Source: an uncultured Oscillospiraceae bacterium
GTDB taxonomy: Bacteria > Bacillota_A > Clostridia > Oscillospirales > Oscillospiraceae
Direction of reading: 5' to 3'
Length of the DNA stretch: 38,748 bases
NCBI GenBank assembly: GCA_900770015.1
Contig: CAAGIU010000195.1
Span: forward strand, 1-38,748
A program made the translations under genes and the position numbers. This document shows positions 15,595 through 25,235 of this stretch, in pieces. Positions within the stretch are counted from its first letter, which is position 1. Each line of letters starts with the position of its first letter. The notes below the pieces were generated by a model that saw only the letters and a list, made by a program, of their open reading frames with translations, was not told where the DNA came from and searched no databases.

Positions 15595-16563
15595 TTAATT
15601 CTGACCGTAGCAAAGCTGCAGCTTGGCGTAAAAATCCTCCATCGTAAGCCGGCGGTCGATGCTGTTGAAAACCAATATATCTTTTCCGTTAGGGTTGGGC
15701 TCGTAAGTCATATCATCGCGGATATGAGGAGCTTTCATTACTGTGAAATCCCGGCCCGTGGCATTTTCCAGCAGAACGGACACTGTGGGCTGGTCACCGA
15801 TAGACCACACTTCGCCGTGGGGGAAATCCAGCCGGCGGCCCACCTTTCCGTAGAAATCATTGATCCCCAGCATCACATCTGTCATGTGCCTGCCTACAGG
15901 TCCGCAGGGAGCGACTTTCAACATCAGTTCCGCAAAGGAAATATTCATACCCGCATAAGTATTGACAGGAATCTGCCAGATGGGCATGGGGGAATCAAAA
16001 AGCACTTGCGCCGCGAATACATCCTGCTGGAGGTTGGATTCCTGACCGCCTGCGGGATAGGCGCTGCCGCCGATCCAGATCGCTGCGGTGATACGTTGAG
16101 CGATTTCCGGCTTGGCAAGATAGGCCTGTGCAAGGTCAGTGAGACCGCCCATCAAGGCAATATAAAGAGGCACATCACTGTCTTTCATGGCTTCATCAAT
16201 GATAAACTGCGCGCCCTCACTGACTCCCGGGTGATCGCGGTCTTCGATATAGTCCACAGCACCATGCAGCAGGGGGACATCATCGATATCCATCAGTTCC
16301 AGCAGCTTTTTGCCAGCCTCGTAGCTTTTCTCCATGCTGGTATACCGCTGTGCTTTCATGGCCGGATGGGGGATGGTGCGGAACCGCCATTCAAAATTGG
16401 CGGCAATGATGCCCACTACATCTTCCGTAGGCGTGAGCAGGTGGTGAACGATCGCGAAATTGTCATCTGCTTCGGCAGCGATATCCGAATGCAAAATCAC
16501 ACGCTTCTTTTTGATCTCAGGGACATGGAATCCCAGACGGTCTAATACATCGTTTCTTTTCAT
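15595..16563 (-). CDS. Nucleoside hydrolase-like protein
   Basis: This 322-residue protein has the inosine-uridine nucleoside hydrolase fold. The N-terminal strand reads HSDIAAEADDNFAIVHHLL, corresponding to the family DxDxGxDD, and is followed by an ALMGGLTDLAQA segment, IWIGGSAYPAGG and a ribose-site-like NTYAGMN region. The second Asp of the motif (catalytic base and Ca ligand in classical enzymes) is Ala29, with Glu31 nearby. The substrate may therefore be another glycoside or ribosyl compound. A start at 16563 has aaaggagaa upstream. It follows the AraC-type regulator by 31 bases, so the two form one operon. Confidence 0.8.
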   Translation of the reverse strand: MKRNDVLDRLGFHVPEIKKKRVILHSDIAAEADDNFAIVHHLLTPTEDVVGIIAANFEWRFRTIPHPAMKAQRYTSMEKSYEAGKKLLELMDIDDVPLLHGAVDYIEDRDHPGVSEGAQFIIDEAMKDSDVPLYIALMGGLTDLAQAYLAKPEIAQRITAAIWIGGSAYPAGGQESNLQQDVFAAQVLFDSPMPIWQIPVNTYAGMNISFAELMLKVAPCGPVGRHMTDVMLGINDFYGKVGRRLDFPHGEVWSIGDQPTVSVLLENATGRDFTVMKAPHIRDDMTYEPNPNGKDILVFNSIDRRLTMEDFYAKLQLCYGQN

Positions 16564-16594
16564 GCCGATTCTCCTTTGGTGAGGTCCCATTGGG

Positions 16595-17812
16595 TTATAT
16601 TTTTTGATTCTTCAGCCGGTATTGCTGGGGCTTCATGCCGACAATATCCTGAAAGGACTGGGAAAAATGACTGGCCGAGCAAAACTGCAAAGTGGCGGCA
16701 ATGTGCGCAATAGGGTCCTGCGTGGTAGTCAGCAACAGCTTTGAGCGCTCGATCCGGGCATATTTGATGTATGCGGTTATGGTAGTACCCATCTCCTGCT
16801 TGAATTTTTTGGAAAGATAGGGTTCGGAGTATCCAATGCGTTTTGCGAGGATATCCAGCGTCAGCGGTTCGTCCGTGTGCATCTCAATGTAGTCCCGGCA
16901 GGCAGCAATCTGATTAGACAGATTAGGATTTGTTCTGTGTTTATGAACACGCATGATAAAATCCTCATACATAGCATGATTGATGGATGCAAGCTCTGTA
17001 ATATCCGTTGAGGTCATCATGCTTTGGATGTAGCTGTCGCCAACGCTGTATGCCGTTTCCGGGGACAGACCTGCCATAATAGCCTCCCGGACACACAGAG
17101 ATACGAATGTAGTACAGCTGACCAGTGCCTGTCGGAAGGGATCCCTGCCGGAAACTCGAATGCCGTTGGACATTAGACTGGCATCGGACATCGCTTTCTG
17201 GTAATTCAGATCGCCTTCCCGGACCATGTTCAGCAGAGCCCTTTCCGCATACCAGACCTGCATCCGATCTTTATAGGGTTCTGACTGCTGGCTGCCGGGC
17301 TGCCTGTCCCACTTTTTGAAATGCAGGTTGCTTCGCTGCAGTTTTTCTCCTGTGATGCAATAATGAAGCATCAGAGCATACTGAAAGAACAGAATAGAGG
17401 ATACGACAGGGAGCTCCTGCATAATCCGGATATAGTCTTCCCGCCAGGACAAGTCCATATTATGGCTTCTGACACTTTGCTCAATGGTGTCCGAAGATAT
17501 CTCAGAGTTAAACACCGGTCCTAAGACATAGAAAGAATGGGGTGCTCCCGCATCTCGCCTAAAGACAACGCACCACATAAGCCCCATTTGTCCGCCGATG
17601 ATCAAGGGCGCGGAGTACTCCTTCTGGCAGGAGATGGCATAGGCCTTATTTCCGTCAGATTCAAAGAATCTGTCCAACACCAGGTGCTTTGAGGTTGTGT
17701 CTGAAAGATGCCCGTCCCGGGCATAGTGCCACAAATCAATATGGGTGCCGCACTGCAGCAGCTCTTTCATCAGCATCAACTTATCCTGTACCGAAAAATC
17801 AGAAAGCTCCAT
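16595..17812 (-). CDS. AraC-family transcriptional regulator
   Basis: This 405-residue regulator has a C-terminal AraC/XylS double helix-turn-helix (about 300-400: PLTLDILAKRIGYSEPYLSKKFKQEMG ... IAHIAATLQFCSASHFSQSFQDIVGMKPQQYR). The long N-terminal part lacks the usual cupin look and includes a region (about 60-180) resembling a PocR-like or other small-molecule sensor; this is uncertain. It is divergent from the second GPH transporter and immediately upstream of the nucleoside hydrolase-like gene. It is the likely activator of the glycoside operon. Confidence 0.88.
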   Translation of the reverse strand: MELSDFSVQDKLMLMKELLQCGTHIDLWHYARDGHLSDTTSKHLVLDRFFESDGNKAYAISCQKEYSAPLIIGGQMGLMWCVVFRRDAGAPHSFYVLGPVFNSEISSDTIEQSVRSHNMDLSWREDYIRIMQELPVVSSILFFQYALMLHYCITGEKLQRSNLHFKKWDRQPGSQQSEPYKDRMQVWYAERALLNMVREGDLNYQKAMSDASLMSNGIRVSGRDPFRQALVSCTTFVSLCVREAIMAGLSPETAYSVGDSYIQSMMTSTDITELASINHAMYEDFIMRVHKHRTNPNLSNQIAACRDYIEMHTDEPLTLDILAKRIGYSEPYLSKKFKQEMGTTITAYIKYARIERSKLLLTTTQDPIAHIAATLQFCSASHFSQSFQDIVGMKPQQYRLKNQKI

Positions 17813-17830
17813 ATAAATTCCCCTATAGTC

Positions 17831-17839
17831 ATTATAACA
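17831..17839 (-). promoter_or_regulatory. Extended -10 promoter of the AraC-type gene
   Basis: On the minus strand TGTTATAAT combines a perfect TATAAT with the TGn extension, 19 bases before the start codon. No good -35 is seen, as is usual for extended -10 promoters. Confidence 0.45.
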
Positions 17840-17937
17840 ATATATTTTTGTTTATAGTACCATATAATTAAGATAAATACAATATTTTTATTGCATTTCA
17901 AATAATATTAAATTTATAATATTTATATTAAATAAAT

Positions 17938-17968
17938 TGTTTACATGTAAACAGAGAATGAATAGAAT
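17938..17968 (+). promoter_or_regulatory. Promoter of the GPH transporter/glycosidase region with palindromic operator over the -35
   Basis: TTTACA (17940-17945), 17 bases, TAGAAT (17963-17968) is a good SigA promoter. The perfect 16-base palindrome TGTTTACATGTAAACA (17938-17953) covers the -35 box, so a dimeric repressor bound there would block polymerase. The form suits a LacI- or GntR-type site, but the only adjacent regulator is AraC-type. Confidence 0.6.
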
Positions 17969-18023
17969 ATATTTGACAGAAGGGCCTTGCCCTACGGAAA
18001 AATTATATAAGGAGAGAAACATT

Positions 18024-19406
18024 ATGGCAAAAACCAAAGCGCCTCGCCTGAAAGAAAACCGGCTTCCTTTCTGGAAGTTCATGGCGTGGAAATCTTCTGA
18101 CGTTGCCAGCGCAGCATCTTTTTTGATCGTCAACACCTATTTGACCATGTTCTGCTCTGACTTCCTGGGCATGGATCCCGCAGTCGTGGGTACCATCCTG
18201 CTGGTCAGCAACATCATTGATTTTATCACAGACATCATCGGCGCAATTATCGTCGATAACACCAACACCAAGTGGGGCCGCGGCCGTCCCTATGATCTGG
18301 GCATCGTTGGTGTTACCATCTGCACCCTGCTGCTGTTTGCTACCCCCAACAATTGGAGCATGACCGTTAAGGTTCTGTGGGTGTTCTTTGTGTACACCTT
18401 CGAATTCGGCGTGTTCAATACTCTTCGCGCTGCTGCCAACAATCCCTATACCATCCGTGCATGGAAGAATAACAAGACCCTGATCGGCAAGCAGTCCTCC
18501 TTTGGCGGTGTTGTCACCACTCTCGGTTCCATGGTCGTTTCTATCAGCTTCCCCCGTCTGATGGCTACTATGGCTACTTCTCCCGAAGGCTGGCTGCCTT
18601 TGGTTGCAATTTACATGATCCCCCTGACCGTGATCGGTACCCTGCGCTTCATCTTCTGCAAAGAGGACACCTCCATCAAGCTGGATAAGGAAGGCCAGAA
18701 GGTGGACCTGAAGACCCTGTGGAGCATGGCAAAGAAGAATAAGTATGTCTGGTTCTACTTTGGCATTTACTTCTTGTTCAATACCATCCAGAGCCTGGGC
18801 ACCGCTGCCTACTACTGGAAGTACATCGTTGGAGACACCTCTATGATGGGCATTATCAGCATCTTCGGCACTTTGATGCTGCCTCTGATGTTCTTCTTCC
18901 CCATCTTCCTGAAGCGGTTCCACGCTTCCCAGATCATGGCTTTCGGCACCATCGTCGCCGCCTGCGGCTATCTGCTGAACTTCTTTGCCGGCGACAGCGT
19001 TCCCATGCTGATGGGTGCGGGCCTGCTGACTGGTTTTGCAATGCTCCCCATCTCTTACCTGAACATGATGCTGATCATGGATCTGGCAACTTATAACGAT
19101 TATCTTGGCCTGCCCAGAATGGAAGCCTCTGTTTCTGCAATCTTCAATGGCTTCGGTACCCAGCTGGGTCAGGGTGTCGGCGGCTTCATCACCGGCATTC
19201 TGCTGAGTGCTGCAGGTTATGTGACTGCCGCGGGCGATTCTATTACCGCCCAGCCCGACAGCGCAATTACCATGATCCGCTGCCTGCACTCCCTGCTTCC
19301 TCTGGCGCTGATGCTGGTTACCTTCTTCTGCGCACGGAAGTTGGGTAAGCTGGGCAAGGAAATTCCTGAAATTGAAAAGACCCTCGCAGAGCGCAACGCA
19401 CAGTAA
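18024..19406 (+). CDS. GPH-family sugar:cation symporter
   Basis: This 460-residue membrane protein has about 12 hydrophobic helices and GPH features: KFMAWKSSDVASAASFLIV at the start, DIIGAIIVDNTNTKWGRGRPYDL (Asp/Arg-rich loop after helix 2) and the YNDYLGLPRMEA segment late in the protein. It probably brings the glycoside substrate of the downstream enzymes into the cell. I chose the ATG at 18024 (AAGGAGAG upstream) rather than a TTG 87 bases earlier that lies in the palindrome. It is the first gene rightward from the controlled promoter. The other GPH transporter in the window is only distantly similar. Confidence 0.9.
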   Translation: MAKTKAPRLKENRLPFWKFMAWKSSDVASAASFLIVNTYLTMFCSDFLGMDPAVVGTILLVSNIIDFITDIIGAIIVDNTNTKWGRGRPYDLGIVGVTICTLLLFATPNNWSMTVKVLWVFFVYTFEFGVFNTLRAAANNPYTIRAWKNNKTLIGKQSSFGGVVTTLGSMVVSISFPRLMATMATSPEGWLPLVAIYMIPLTVIGTLRFIFCKEDTSIKLDKEGQKVDLKTLWSMAKKNKYVWFYFGIYFLFNTIQSLGTAAYYWKYIVGDTSMMGIISIFGTLMLPLMFFFPIFLKRFHASQIMAFGTIVAACGYLLNFFAGDSVPMLMGAGLLTGFAMLPISYLNMMLIMDLATYNDYLGLPRMEASVSAIFNGFGTQLGQGVGGFITGILLSAAGYVTAAGDSITAQPDSAITMIRCLHSLLPLALMLVTFFCARKLGKLGKEIPEIEKTLAERNAQ

Positions 19407-19429
19407 TCTCATATATTCGGTCCAAATGT

Positions 19430-19457
19430 GGGCAGCAGCATCTAAATGCTGCTGCCC
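19430..19457 (+). terminator. Hairpin between the transporter and the first GH43 gene
   Basis: GGGCAGCAGCAT and ATGCTGCTGCCC form a perfect 12-base stem with a 4-base loop, followed by only ATTTC. It may be a leaky terminator that lowers expression of the enzymes relative to the transporter. Confidence 0.55.
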
Positions 19458-19473
19458 ATTTCGCATTGTATAA

Positions 19474-19498
19474 GCAACAAATTTTTTAGATTTGTTGC
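19474..19498. promoter_or_regulatory. Inverted repeat in the leader of the glycosidase operon
   Basis: GCAACAAAT and ATTTGTTGC are perfect 9-base arms around 7 bases, 22 bases before the GH43 start codon. The 10-mer ATAAGCAACA at its left edge (19470-19479) also occurs, in the same orientation relative to the gene, in the leader of the other GPH transporter (14894-14885). It may be an operator or an mRNA hairpin. Confidence 0.4.
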
Positions 19499-19520
19499 GA
19501 AACTACAGGAGGTAATTTTT

Positions 19521-21068
19521 ATGAAAAAGCAAGTGTTTAATCCTTTTTTGCCGCTTTGGGAATACACCCCAGACGGAGAGCCCCATGTGTTCGGAGATCG
19601 ACTGTATCTGTTCGGCTCCCATGATACCGAGGGCGGCGAGCGTTACTGCGCCGAGGGAAATTATGTAGGCTGGTCCGCTCCGTTGGACGATCTGTCCGAC
19701 TGGCGTTATGAGGGCATCATTTACGAGTCGAAGCAGGATCCCCGGGTAAGAGGTGATTTTGCGGACCTCTATGCGCCAGATGTGGTTCGAGGCAACGACG
19801 GCAGGTATTATCTTTACTACCATATCAGCGGCGGCATCGGAAATGTGGGTGACGATCACAACACTGCCGTGGGCGTGGCAGTCTGCGACACCCCTGCCGG
19901 CAAGTATCAGTTTCATGGGCATCTGCGCAATCCCGACGGAACTCCCTTCGTCCGGTATCTGCCCGGTGATCCGGCGGTGATCAACGATAACGGTGTGATC
20001 CGCCTGTATTACGGCTGGTCTCTTTCCATGGTGGCTTCCGGTGCTCACGGCGGTGAGGCAGCGGGCAGAAGTGCCAACGAAAAGCTGGCCCAGCTGAAAA
20101 AGCTGGACAAGCAAGCCATCCGGCATTTTCTGGTGGATGTGGAAAAAATGATGTTCCACCGCACCAAGGAGCAGCTGCTTGCAGACAAGGAAGATGTCAT
20201 GGGTGCCAACCATGCCATCCTTGCTGACGATATGCTCACCGTCATTTCTGAGCCCACGAGAATCGTTCCGGGACAGTTTATGTCCTTCGGCACCAGATTT
20301 GAGGGCCATGCTTTCTACGAAGCAAGCTCTATTCGCAAGATCGGTGATCTGTATTACTTTATCTACTCCGATGAAAACAGCAACATGCTCAGTTACGCAA
20401 CAAGCAAATATCCCGACCGGGATTTTGTATACCGGGGCATCATCCATTCCAACGGTGATGTGGGTCTCAACGGCCGGGAAGGCAAAGACCGGCTGAATAT
20501 GACCGCAAACAACCACGGCAGCATCGAGTGCGTTAATGGTCAGTGGTATATTTTTGGTCACCGCCATACACACAATTCAACCTATTCCCGTCAGGCGGTT
20601 GCCGAACCCATTACCATTGAGGCAGACGGCACCATCCGGCAGGCAGAATGCACCAGCTGCGGTCTCAACGGCGGGCCCTTGGTGGCGGAAGGCAGCTTCC
20701 CTGCAGCCATTGCCTGCAACATTACCAACGGTGCCATGCCCTATGCCACAAACCGCATTCTGAATGCGGATATTCCCTACGTTACCCATGAGGGCGAGGG
20801 AGAAAATGCCCTTCGCTTTATTACCAACATGAAAGATGGCTGCAAAGCTGTGTTCAAATATTTCCATTTTAACGGAAATGAAATGCTGAAGCTCGTTTCC
20901 CGGGGGGATACTGGCAGCTTTGAAGTTTATGCAGATGATACTCTTCAGGGCACGATCCCTGTGGGTACGGATGCTTCCGTGGCGATCACCGCAACAGGAA
21001 CCCATGCCCTTACCCTGCGCTACTGCGGCGAGGGCGCGGCAGACCTTTTGGAGATCTTGTTCTCCTGA
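19521..21068 (+). CDS. Glycoside hydrolase family 43 (arabinosidase/xylosidase-like), copy 1
   Basis: This 515-residue GH43 five-bladed propeller is followed by a beta-rich C-terminal domain (about 390-515, CBM6-like). Family marks are NPFLPLWEYTPDGEPHVFGDRLYLFGSHD at the start, APDV (Asp87), GDPAV (Asp150, probable pKa modulator) and FYEASSI (Glu267, probable acid). A charged insertion of about 60 residues (175-235) is absent from its paralogue in the same operon. There is no signal peptide, so it acts in the cytoplasm. The ATG at 19521 has AGGAGGTAA. It probably releases L-arabinose or D-xylose from imported glycosides; the specificity is not certain. Confidence 0.88.
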   Translation: MKKQVFNPFLPLWEYTPDGEPHVFGDRLYLFGSHDTEGGERYCAEGNYVGWSAPLDDLSDWRYEGIIYESKQDPRVRGDFADLYAPDVVRGNDGRYYLYYHISGGIGNVGDDHNTAVGVAVCDTPAGKYQFHGHLRNPDGTPFVRYLPGDPAVINDNGVIRLYYGWSLSMVASGAHGGEAAGRSANEKLAQLKKLDKQAIRHFLVDVEKMMFHRTKEQLLADKEDVMGANHAILADDMLTVISEPTRIVPGQFMSFGTRFEGHAFYEASSIRKIGDLYYFIYSDENSNMLSYATSKYPDRDFVYRGIIHSNGDVGLNGREGKDRLNMTANNHGSIECVNGQWYIFGHRHTHNSTYSRQAVAEPITIEADGTIRQAECTSCGLNGGPLVAEGSFPAAIACNITNGAMPYATNRILNADIPYVTHEGEGENALRFITNMKDGCKAVFKYFHFNGNEMLKLVSRGDTGSFEVYADDTLQGTIPVGTDASVAITATGTHALTLRYCGEGAADLLEILFS

Positions 21069-21116
21069 GAAAAACGCAAGTGCCGTATGCTCCTCTTTTG
21101 AGAAAGGAAATTACAC

Positions 21117-22493
21117 ATGAAATATGGAATTGATATGACCATCCGCCAGATTCTGGAGGATGAAGAGACTGCGGCTCTGTTTAACCGCTGTCTGCCGGGC
21201 ATGGATCGGATGCTTGGTATGAATGCCGAGGCAAAGAACATGACCCTCCGGCAGATCGCTGCCTATACCGGCGGCCGGATTCCCCAAACCGCATTGGATG
21301 CGCTGGATGCAGGTCTGAAAGCCATTGGCGAGAAAAACGGCGGCATTTCCCCTGCGGAGCGCAAGCGCATGGAGCGTTACGCTTCTATTGCCGCAGAGGT
21401 TGCTGCCCGAAAGCCGGGAGAAACAGTTCACCATCAGGATGCTGTCTATCCCGGACAGCCTTGGCTGGATGTCCATGGAAACAGGATCCACGCTCATGCC
21501 GGCGGTTTTCTGTACGAGGACGGCACCTACTACTGGTACGGCGAAAACAAGGAGCATACCGATGGCGAATGCGAGATCTGGACATGGGGCATCCGGCTGT
21601 ATAAGTCCAAGGATTTCTATAACTGGGAGGACTGCGGCCTGATCATCCCTCCTGTGGTAGAGGATCCGGAGTCTGAGCTGTATCCCGAAAAGCGGGTGGA
21701 CCGGCCTCACATCCTGAAAAATCCCAACACAGGGAAGTACGTCTGCTGGGTGAAAAACTGCGGCGCTGACGCATTTTTCAATGTGCTGACCGCAGACAGT
21801 CTGACAGGAACATGGGAGCTGGTCAATGCCCACTATAAGCCCTTCGGCATGTCCATCGGCGATTTTGATATCGCATTGGATGAAGAAACCAATACTGCCT
21901 ACCTCTACTGTGAGGCGGAGCACCGCCTGGTGGTGGGTATGCGGCTGAACAGGGACTTTACCGTTGCCGATGAGCTCGTTTCCCTGCAGTATGAAAACAT
22001 TCTGCCACCCTTTACCCGGGAGGGCGTGACGGTATTTCGACGTGAGGACAAGCTCTGGATGCTGACCTCCGGCATGACCGGCTATGTGCCCAACCAGAGT
22101 GACAGTGCCGTTTCCGAGGGATATGAAAAACCCTTTGTACCCATGGGAGACCCCCATGTGGACGACGACAGCCTATCTTCCTTCAACAGCCAGATCGGAC
22201 AGGTATTCAAGGTCCCCGGCAAGAAGGATCTGTACCTGACCGTGGCAGACCGTTGGGTGCCGGGTTATCCTGTTGATCGGGAGCGGGCATTGCGCCTGCG
22301 CCGGGCGGTTGCATCCCGGTATGATAAGACTGTCACGGCCACTGCCGAGGATATGGCAGAACTGGCATCTTCGCCCAATCTGGCGACGGCCAATACTAGC
22401 CTTGCCGACTATGTGATCCTGCCCATTACCTTTGAAAGCGGCCTGCCGAAAATTTACTGGCGGGACAAGTGGACTCTGGAAGAATTTGAATAA
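21117..22493 (+). CDS. GH43-type glycosidase (exo-galactanase-like) with N-terminal helical module
   Basis: In this 458-residue protein, residues about 105-458 form a GH43-like propeller with HAHAGGFLYEDGTYYWYGE, RPHILKNPNTGKYVCW and a TREGV...WMLTSGMTGYVPN region. This pattern resembles exo-beta-1,3-galactanase-type (GH43_24-like) enzymes; Glu302 is the likely acid. Residues 1-75 are an extra helical module (TIRQILEDEETAALFNRCLPG ... MTLRQIAAYTGGRIP) that also occurs at the C-termini of the GH78 and the second GH2 encoded nearby. There is no signal peptide. AAAGGAAA precedes the start and it lies 48 bases after the first GH43 gene. The substrate is inferred. Confidence 0.82.
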   Translation: MKYGIDMTIRQILEDEETAALFNRCLPGMDRMLGMNAEAKNMTLRQIAAYTGGRIPQTALDALDAGLKAIGEKNGGISPAERKRMERYASIAAEVAARKPGETVHHQDAVYPGQPWLDVHGNRIHAHAGGFLYEDGTYYWYGENKEHTDGECEIWTWGIRLYKSKDFYNWEDCGLIIPPVVEDPESELYPEKRVDRPHILKNPNTGKYVCWVKNCGADAFFNVLTADSLTGTWELVNAHYKPFGMSIGDFDIALDEETNTAYLYCEAEHRLVVGMRLNRDFTVADELVSLQYENILPPFTREGVTVFRREDKLWMLTSGMTGYVPNQSDSAVSEGYEKPFVPMGDPHVDDDSLSSFNSQIGQVFKVPGKKDLYLTVADRWVPGYPVDRERALRLRRAVASRYDKTVTATAEDMAELASSPNLATANTSLADYVILPITFESGLPKIYWRDKWTLEEFE

Positions 22494-22505
22494 GGAGCGA
22501 TTCTT

Positions 22506-25182
22506 ATGATTCGTGACTGCAAAGTAAATCATTTGCATAATCCCCTTGGCTTTGATCTGGGAAAGCCTGTTTTTACTTGGAAAGGAGAATAGGAGGAATA
22601 CCGTCTGGTCATTGCCCGGGACGAAGCGCTGACCGATGTGATCTACGATTCCGGCATGACAGCCTTGAATCCCCTGTGCACCTGCCCGGAAATCGAATTG
22701 GCACCCCGGACCCGTTACTACTGGAGTGTGGGCGGGGAAACCCAGTGGTTTGAAACTGCCAAAATGGAGGAACCCTGGCAGGCAAAGTGGATCAGCTGCG
22801 ACCGCAGCGAACCACGGCATCCCGTATTCAGCAAGGGGATTGCAATCGGCAAAACGGTTGCCTCCGCACGGCTGTACATCTGCGGCCTTGGCCTTTATGA
22901 AGCATCTATCAATGGGAAAAAGGTGGGGGAGGAATACTTTGCCCCTTTCTGCAACGACTACAACACCTGGGTCCAATACCAGACCTATGACATTACAAAC
23001 CTGCTGACGGAAGAAAATGTTTTGTCCGTGGAGCTGGGTAACGGCTGGTACGGCGGCCGCTTCGGTTTCCATTCTGCTCGGAATAAAAAGCCGTTCTTCG
23101 GCGACGACTGGAAGCTGATCGCCGAGGTTCACATCCAATATACCGACGGCACGGAGGATGTCATCGGCACCGACGAAAGCTGGACCGTCACCCGAAGCAA
23201 CATCATCTTCTCCAACATCTATGACGGCGAGCAGATGGACGAAACCCTGCCTGATGTCGAACCTGCGCAGGCTTTCCTTGCCGATGCGCCCAAGGGAAAG
23301 CTGACGGCAAGAAAGAGTGTTCCGGTTACCGTCCATGAGCAGCTACCGGTCAAGGAGATCATTCATACCCCCCGCTGGGGAACAGGTGCTGGATGTGGGA
23401 CAGAACATGGCCGGCATTTTCCGTCTGCGGGTTCATATGCCCAAGGGTGAGAAGCTCCATCTGCAATTCGGTGAGATCATGCAGGAGGGAAACTTCTGCC
23501 GGGACAATCTTCGCACCGCAAAGGCGGAGTACATCTGGATCTCCGACGGAGAGGAACATATCCTGCAGCCGAAATTTACATTTTATGGCTATCGGTATGT
23601 AAAGGTCAGCGGTGCCGTCGTAAAGCCGGAGGATTTCACCGCACTGGCGGTTTACTCGGATATTCCTGCTATCGGCACCATTACAACAGGAAACGAAAAG
23701 GTCAATCAGCTGATCCAAAATACCGTCTGGGGTCAGAAGGGCAACTTTCTGGATGTTCCCACGGACTGCCCCCAGCGGGATGAACGGATGGGCTGGACGG
23801 GAGATGCGCAGGTCTTTGCGCCTACGGCCAGCTACCTGACAGACTGTACAGCATTCTTCCATAAATATCTGACGGATATGAACTGTGAGCAAGCTATGCT
23901 GGGTGGCGCCGTGCCCAATGTGATCCCATCTGTGGGAAATACGGACAGTGCCACCGCCTGGGGCGATGCCGCAACCGTCATCCCATGGACTCTCTACCAA
24001 TTCACAGGTGATGCAGACCTTCTGGAAAACCATTACGCAGGCATCACCGGCTGGGTGGATTACTGCCAGAAAAAATATGATGACGGCACATGGCTGACCC
24101 AGTTCCATTTCGGTGACTGGCTGGCTCTGGACGGCACCGACGGCCCGGACGGCACCCGGGGCGGCACGGATGAAGCCTTTGTTGCCCTTGCGTATCTGAT
24201 TCGCTCTGCCCGAATCGCAGCGGACAGCGCAAGAATACTGGGCAAAAATGAGGATGCGGAAAAATACGATGTTCTGACCAATAGAGTCCTTGCCCATCTG
24301 CATAACGAATATTACAGTCCCAGCGGCCGATGCTGTGTGGACACACAGACGGCCCATCTGCTGACTCTGGCCTTCGATCTGCATGAAAACAAAGAAAAGG
24401 CCCTCTCCGGCCTGAAAAAACGGTTGGAGCGGAGCAAGGGAAAGCTCCAGACCGGCTTTGTGGGAACACCGCTGCTGTGTCCGACGCTGTCCGAATACGG
24501 ACTTCATAAGGCTGCCTACAAGCTGCTGCTGAATGAGGGATATCCCGGCTGGCTGTATGCGGTCAATCTGGGTGCCACCACCATCTGGGAGCGGTGGAAC
24601 AGTGTGCTTTCCGACGGCAGCATTGCCAAAAACGGCATGAACAGCCTGAACCACTATGCCTACGGCTCCATCGTGGAATGGATCTGGAAGTGGTGCGCAG
24701 GTATTGAAGCAGCAGAGCCGGGCTTCAAAAAAGCGAAGCTCCACCCCATTCCCAACTGGCAGCTGCGCAGATTGGATGCCGCCTATGACAGTGCTGCGGG
24801 TATGTATGAAGTCCACTGGCAGTGTGAGGATGCCAATCATCTGCACGTGTCTGTCACCGTGCCTTATGGCTGCGAAGCGGAGCTGATTCTGCCTTATAGT
24901 GCGGAAGGCACAAAGTACCTCACCGCAGGCACCTATGAATTCTCCTACGAAACCACAGAACCCCTGCGCAAGGTGTTTACCACCAATATGCCGCTGAAAG
25001 TGCTGCTGGCAGAACCCAAGGTCGCTGCAGCCCTCTCCCGGGTGATCCCGGGGCTGAATCAGCTGCCGGATTCCATGCAGGCTTTGTCTCTGCGGCAGGC
25101 TGCTGCCCGGTTTGGCGGCGGCTCCATGAAAGAGGAGTTGTTCGACAGGCTGGATGCCATGCTGGCATCAATTGAGGTATAG
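22506..25182 (+). pseudogene. GH78 alpha-L-rhamnosidase gene with a nonsense codon and a frameshift
   Basis: The gene starts MIRDCKVNHLHNPLGFDLGK with ribosome site AAGGAG. TAG at 22590-22592 is codon 29, between KGE and EEYRLVIARDE, where a Gln codon is likely. The frame then runs to a run of six C (23368-23373); removing one C restores HTPAGEQVLDVGQNMAG, so there is a +1 frameshift. Repaired, the protein is about 891 residues: N-terminal beta domains, then the (alpha/alpha)6 rhamnosidase domain with DVPTDCPQRDERMGWTGDAQ and HFGDWLALDG, a beta sandwich, and a C-terminal 65-residue helical module shared with two neighbours. As read, no full enzyme can be made, although the catalytic part is intact in the second frame. 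Confidence 0.85.
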
Positions 25183-25235
25183 GATATCTCCAAACCCGAT
25201 TATTCGTTACAATCACAAGAAATGAGGTCATAGCT

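Noticed and set aside
17973..17978. Perfect TTGACA as the -35 of the second GPH transporter
   Set aside because: No acceptable -10 lies 16-18 bases downstream. The upstream TTTACA-17-TAGAAT pair is better.
22590..22592. TAG in the rhamnosidase gene as recoded pyrrolysine or readthrough
   Set aside because: The position suits a simple Gln-to-stop change and the gene has an independent frameshift. No recoding structure was seen and no other gene here uses internal TAG.
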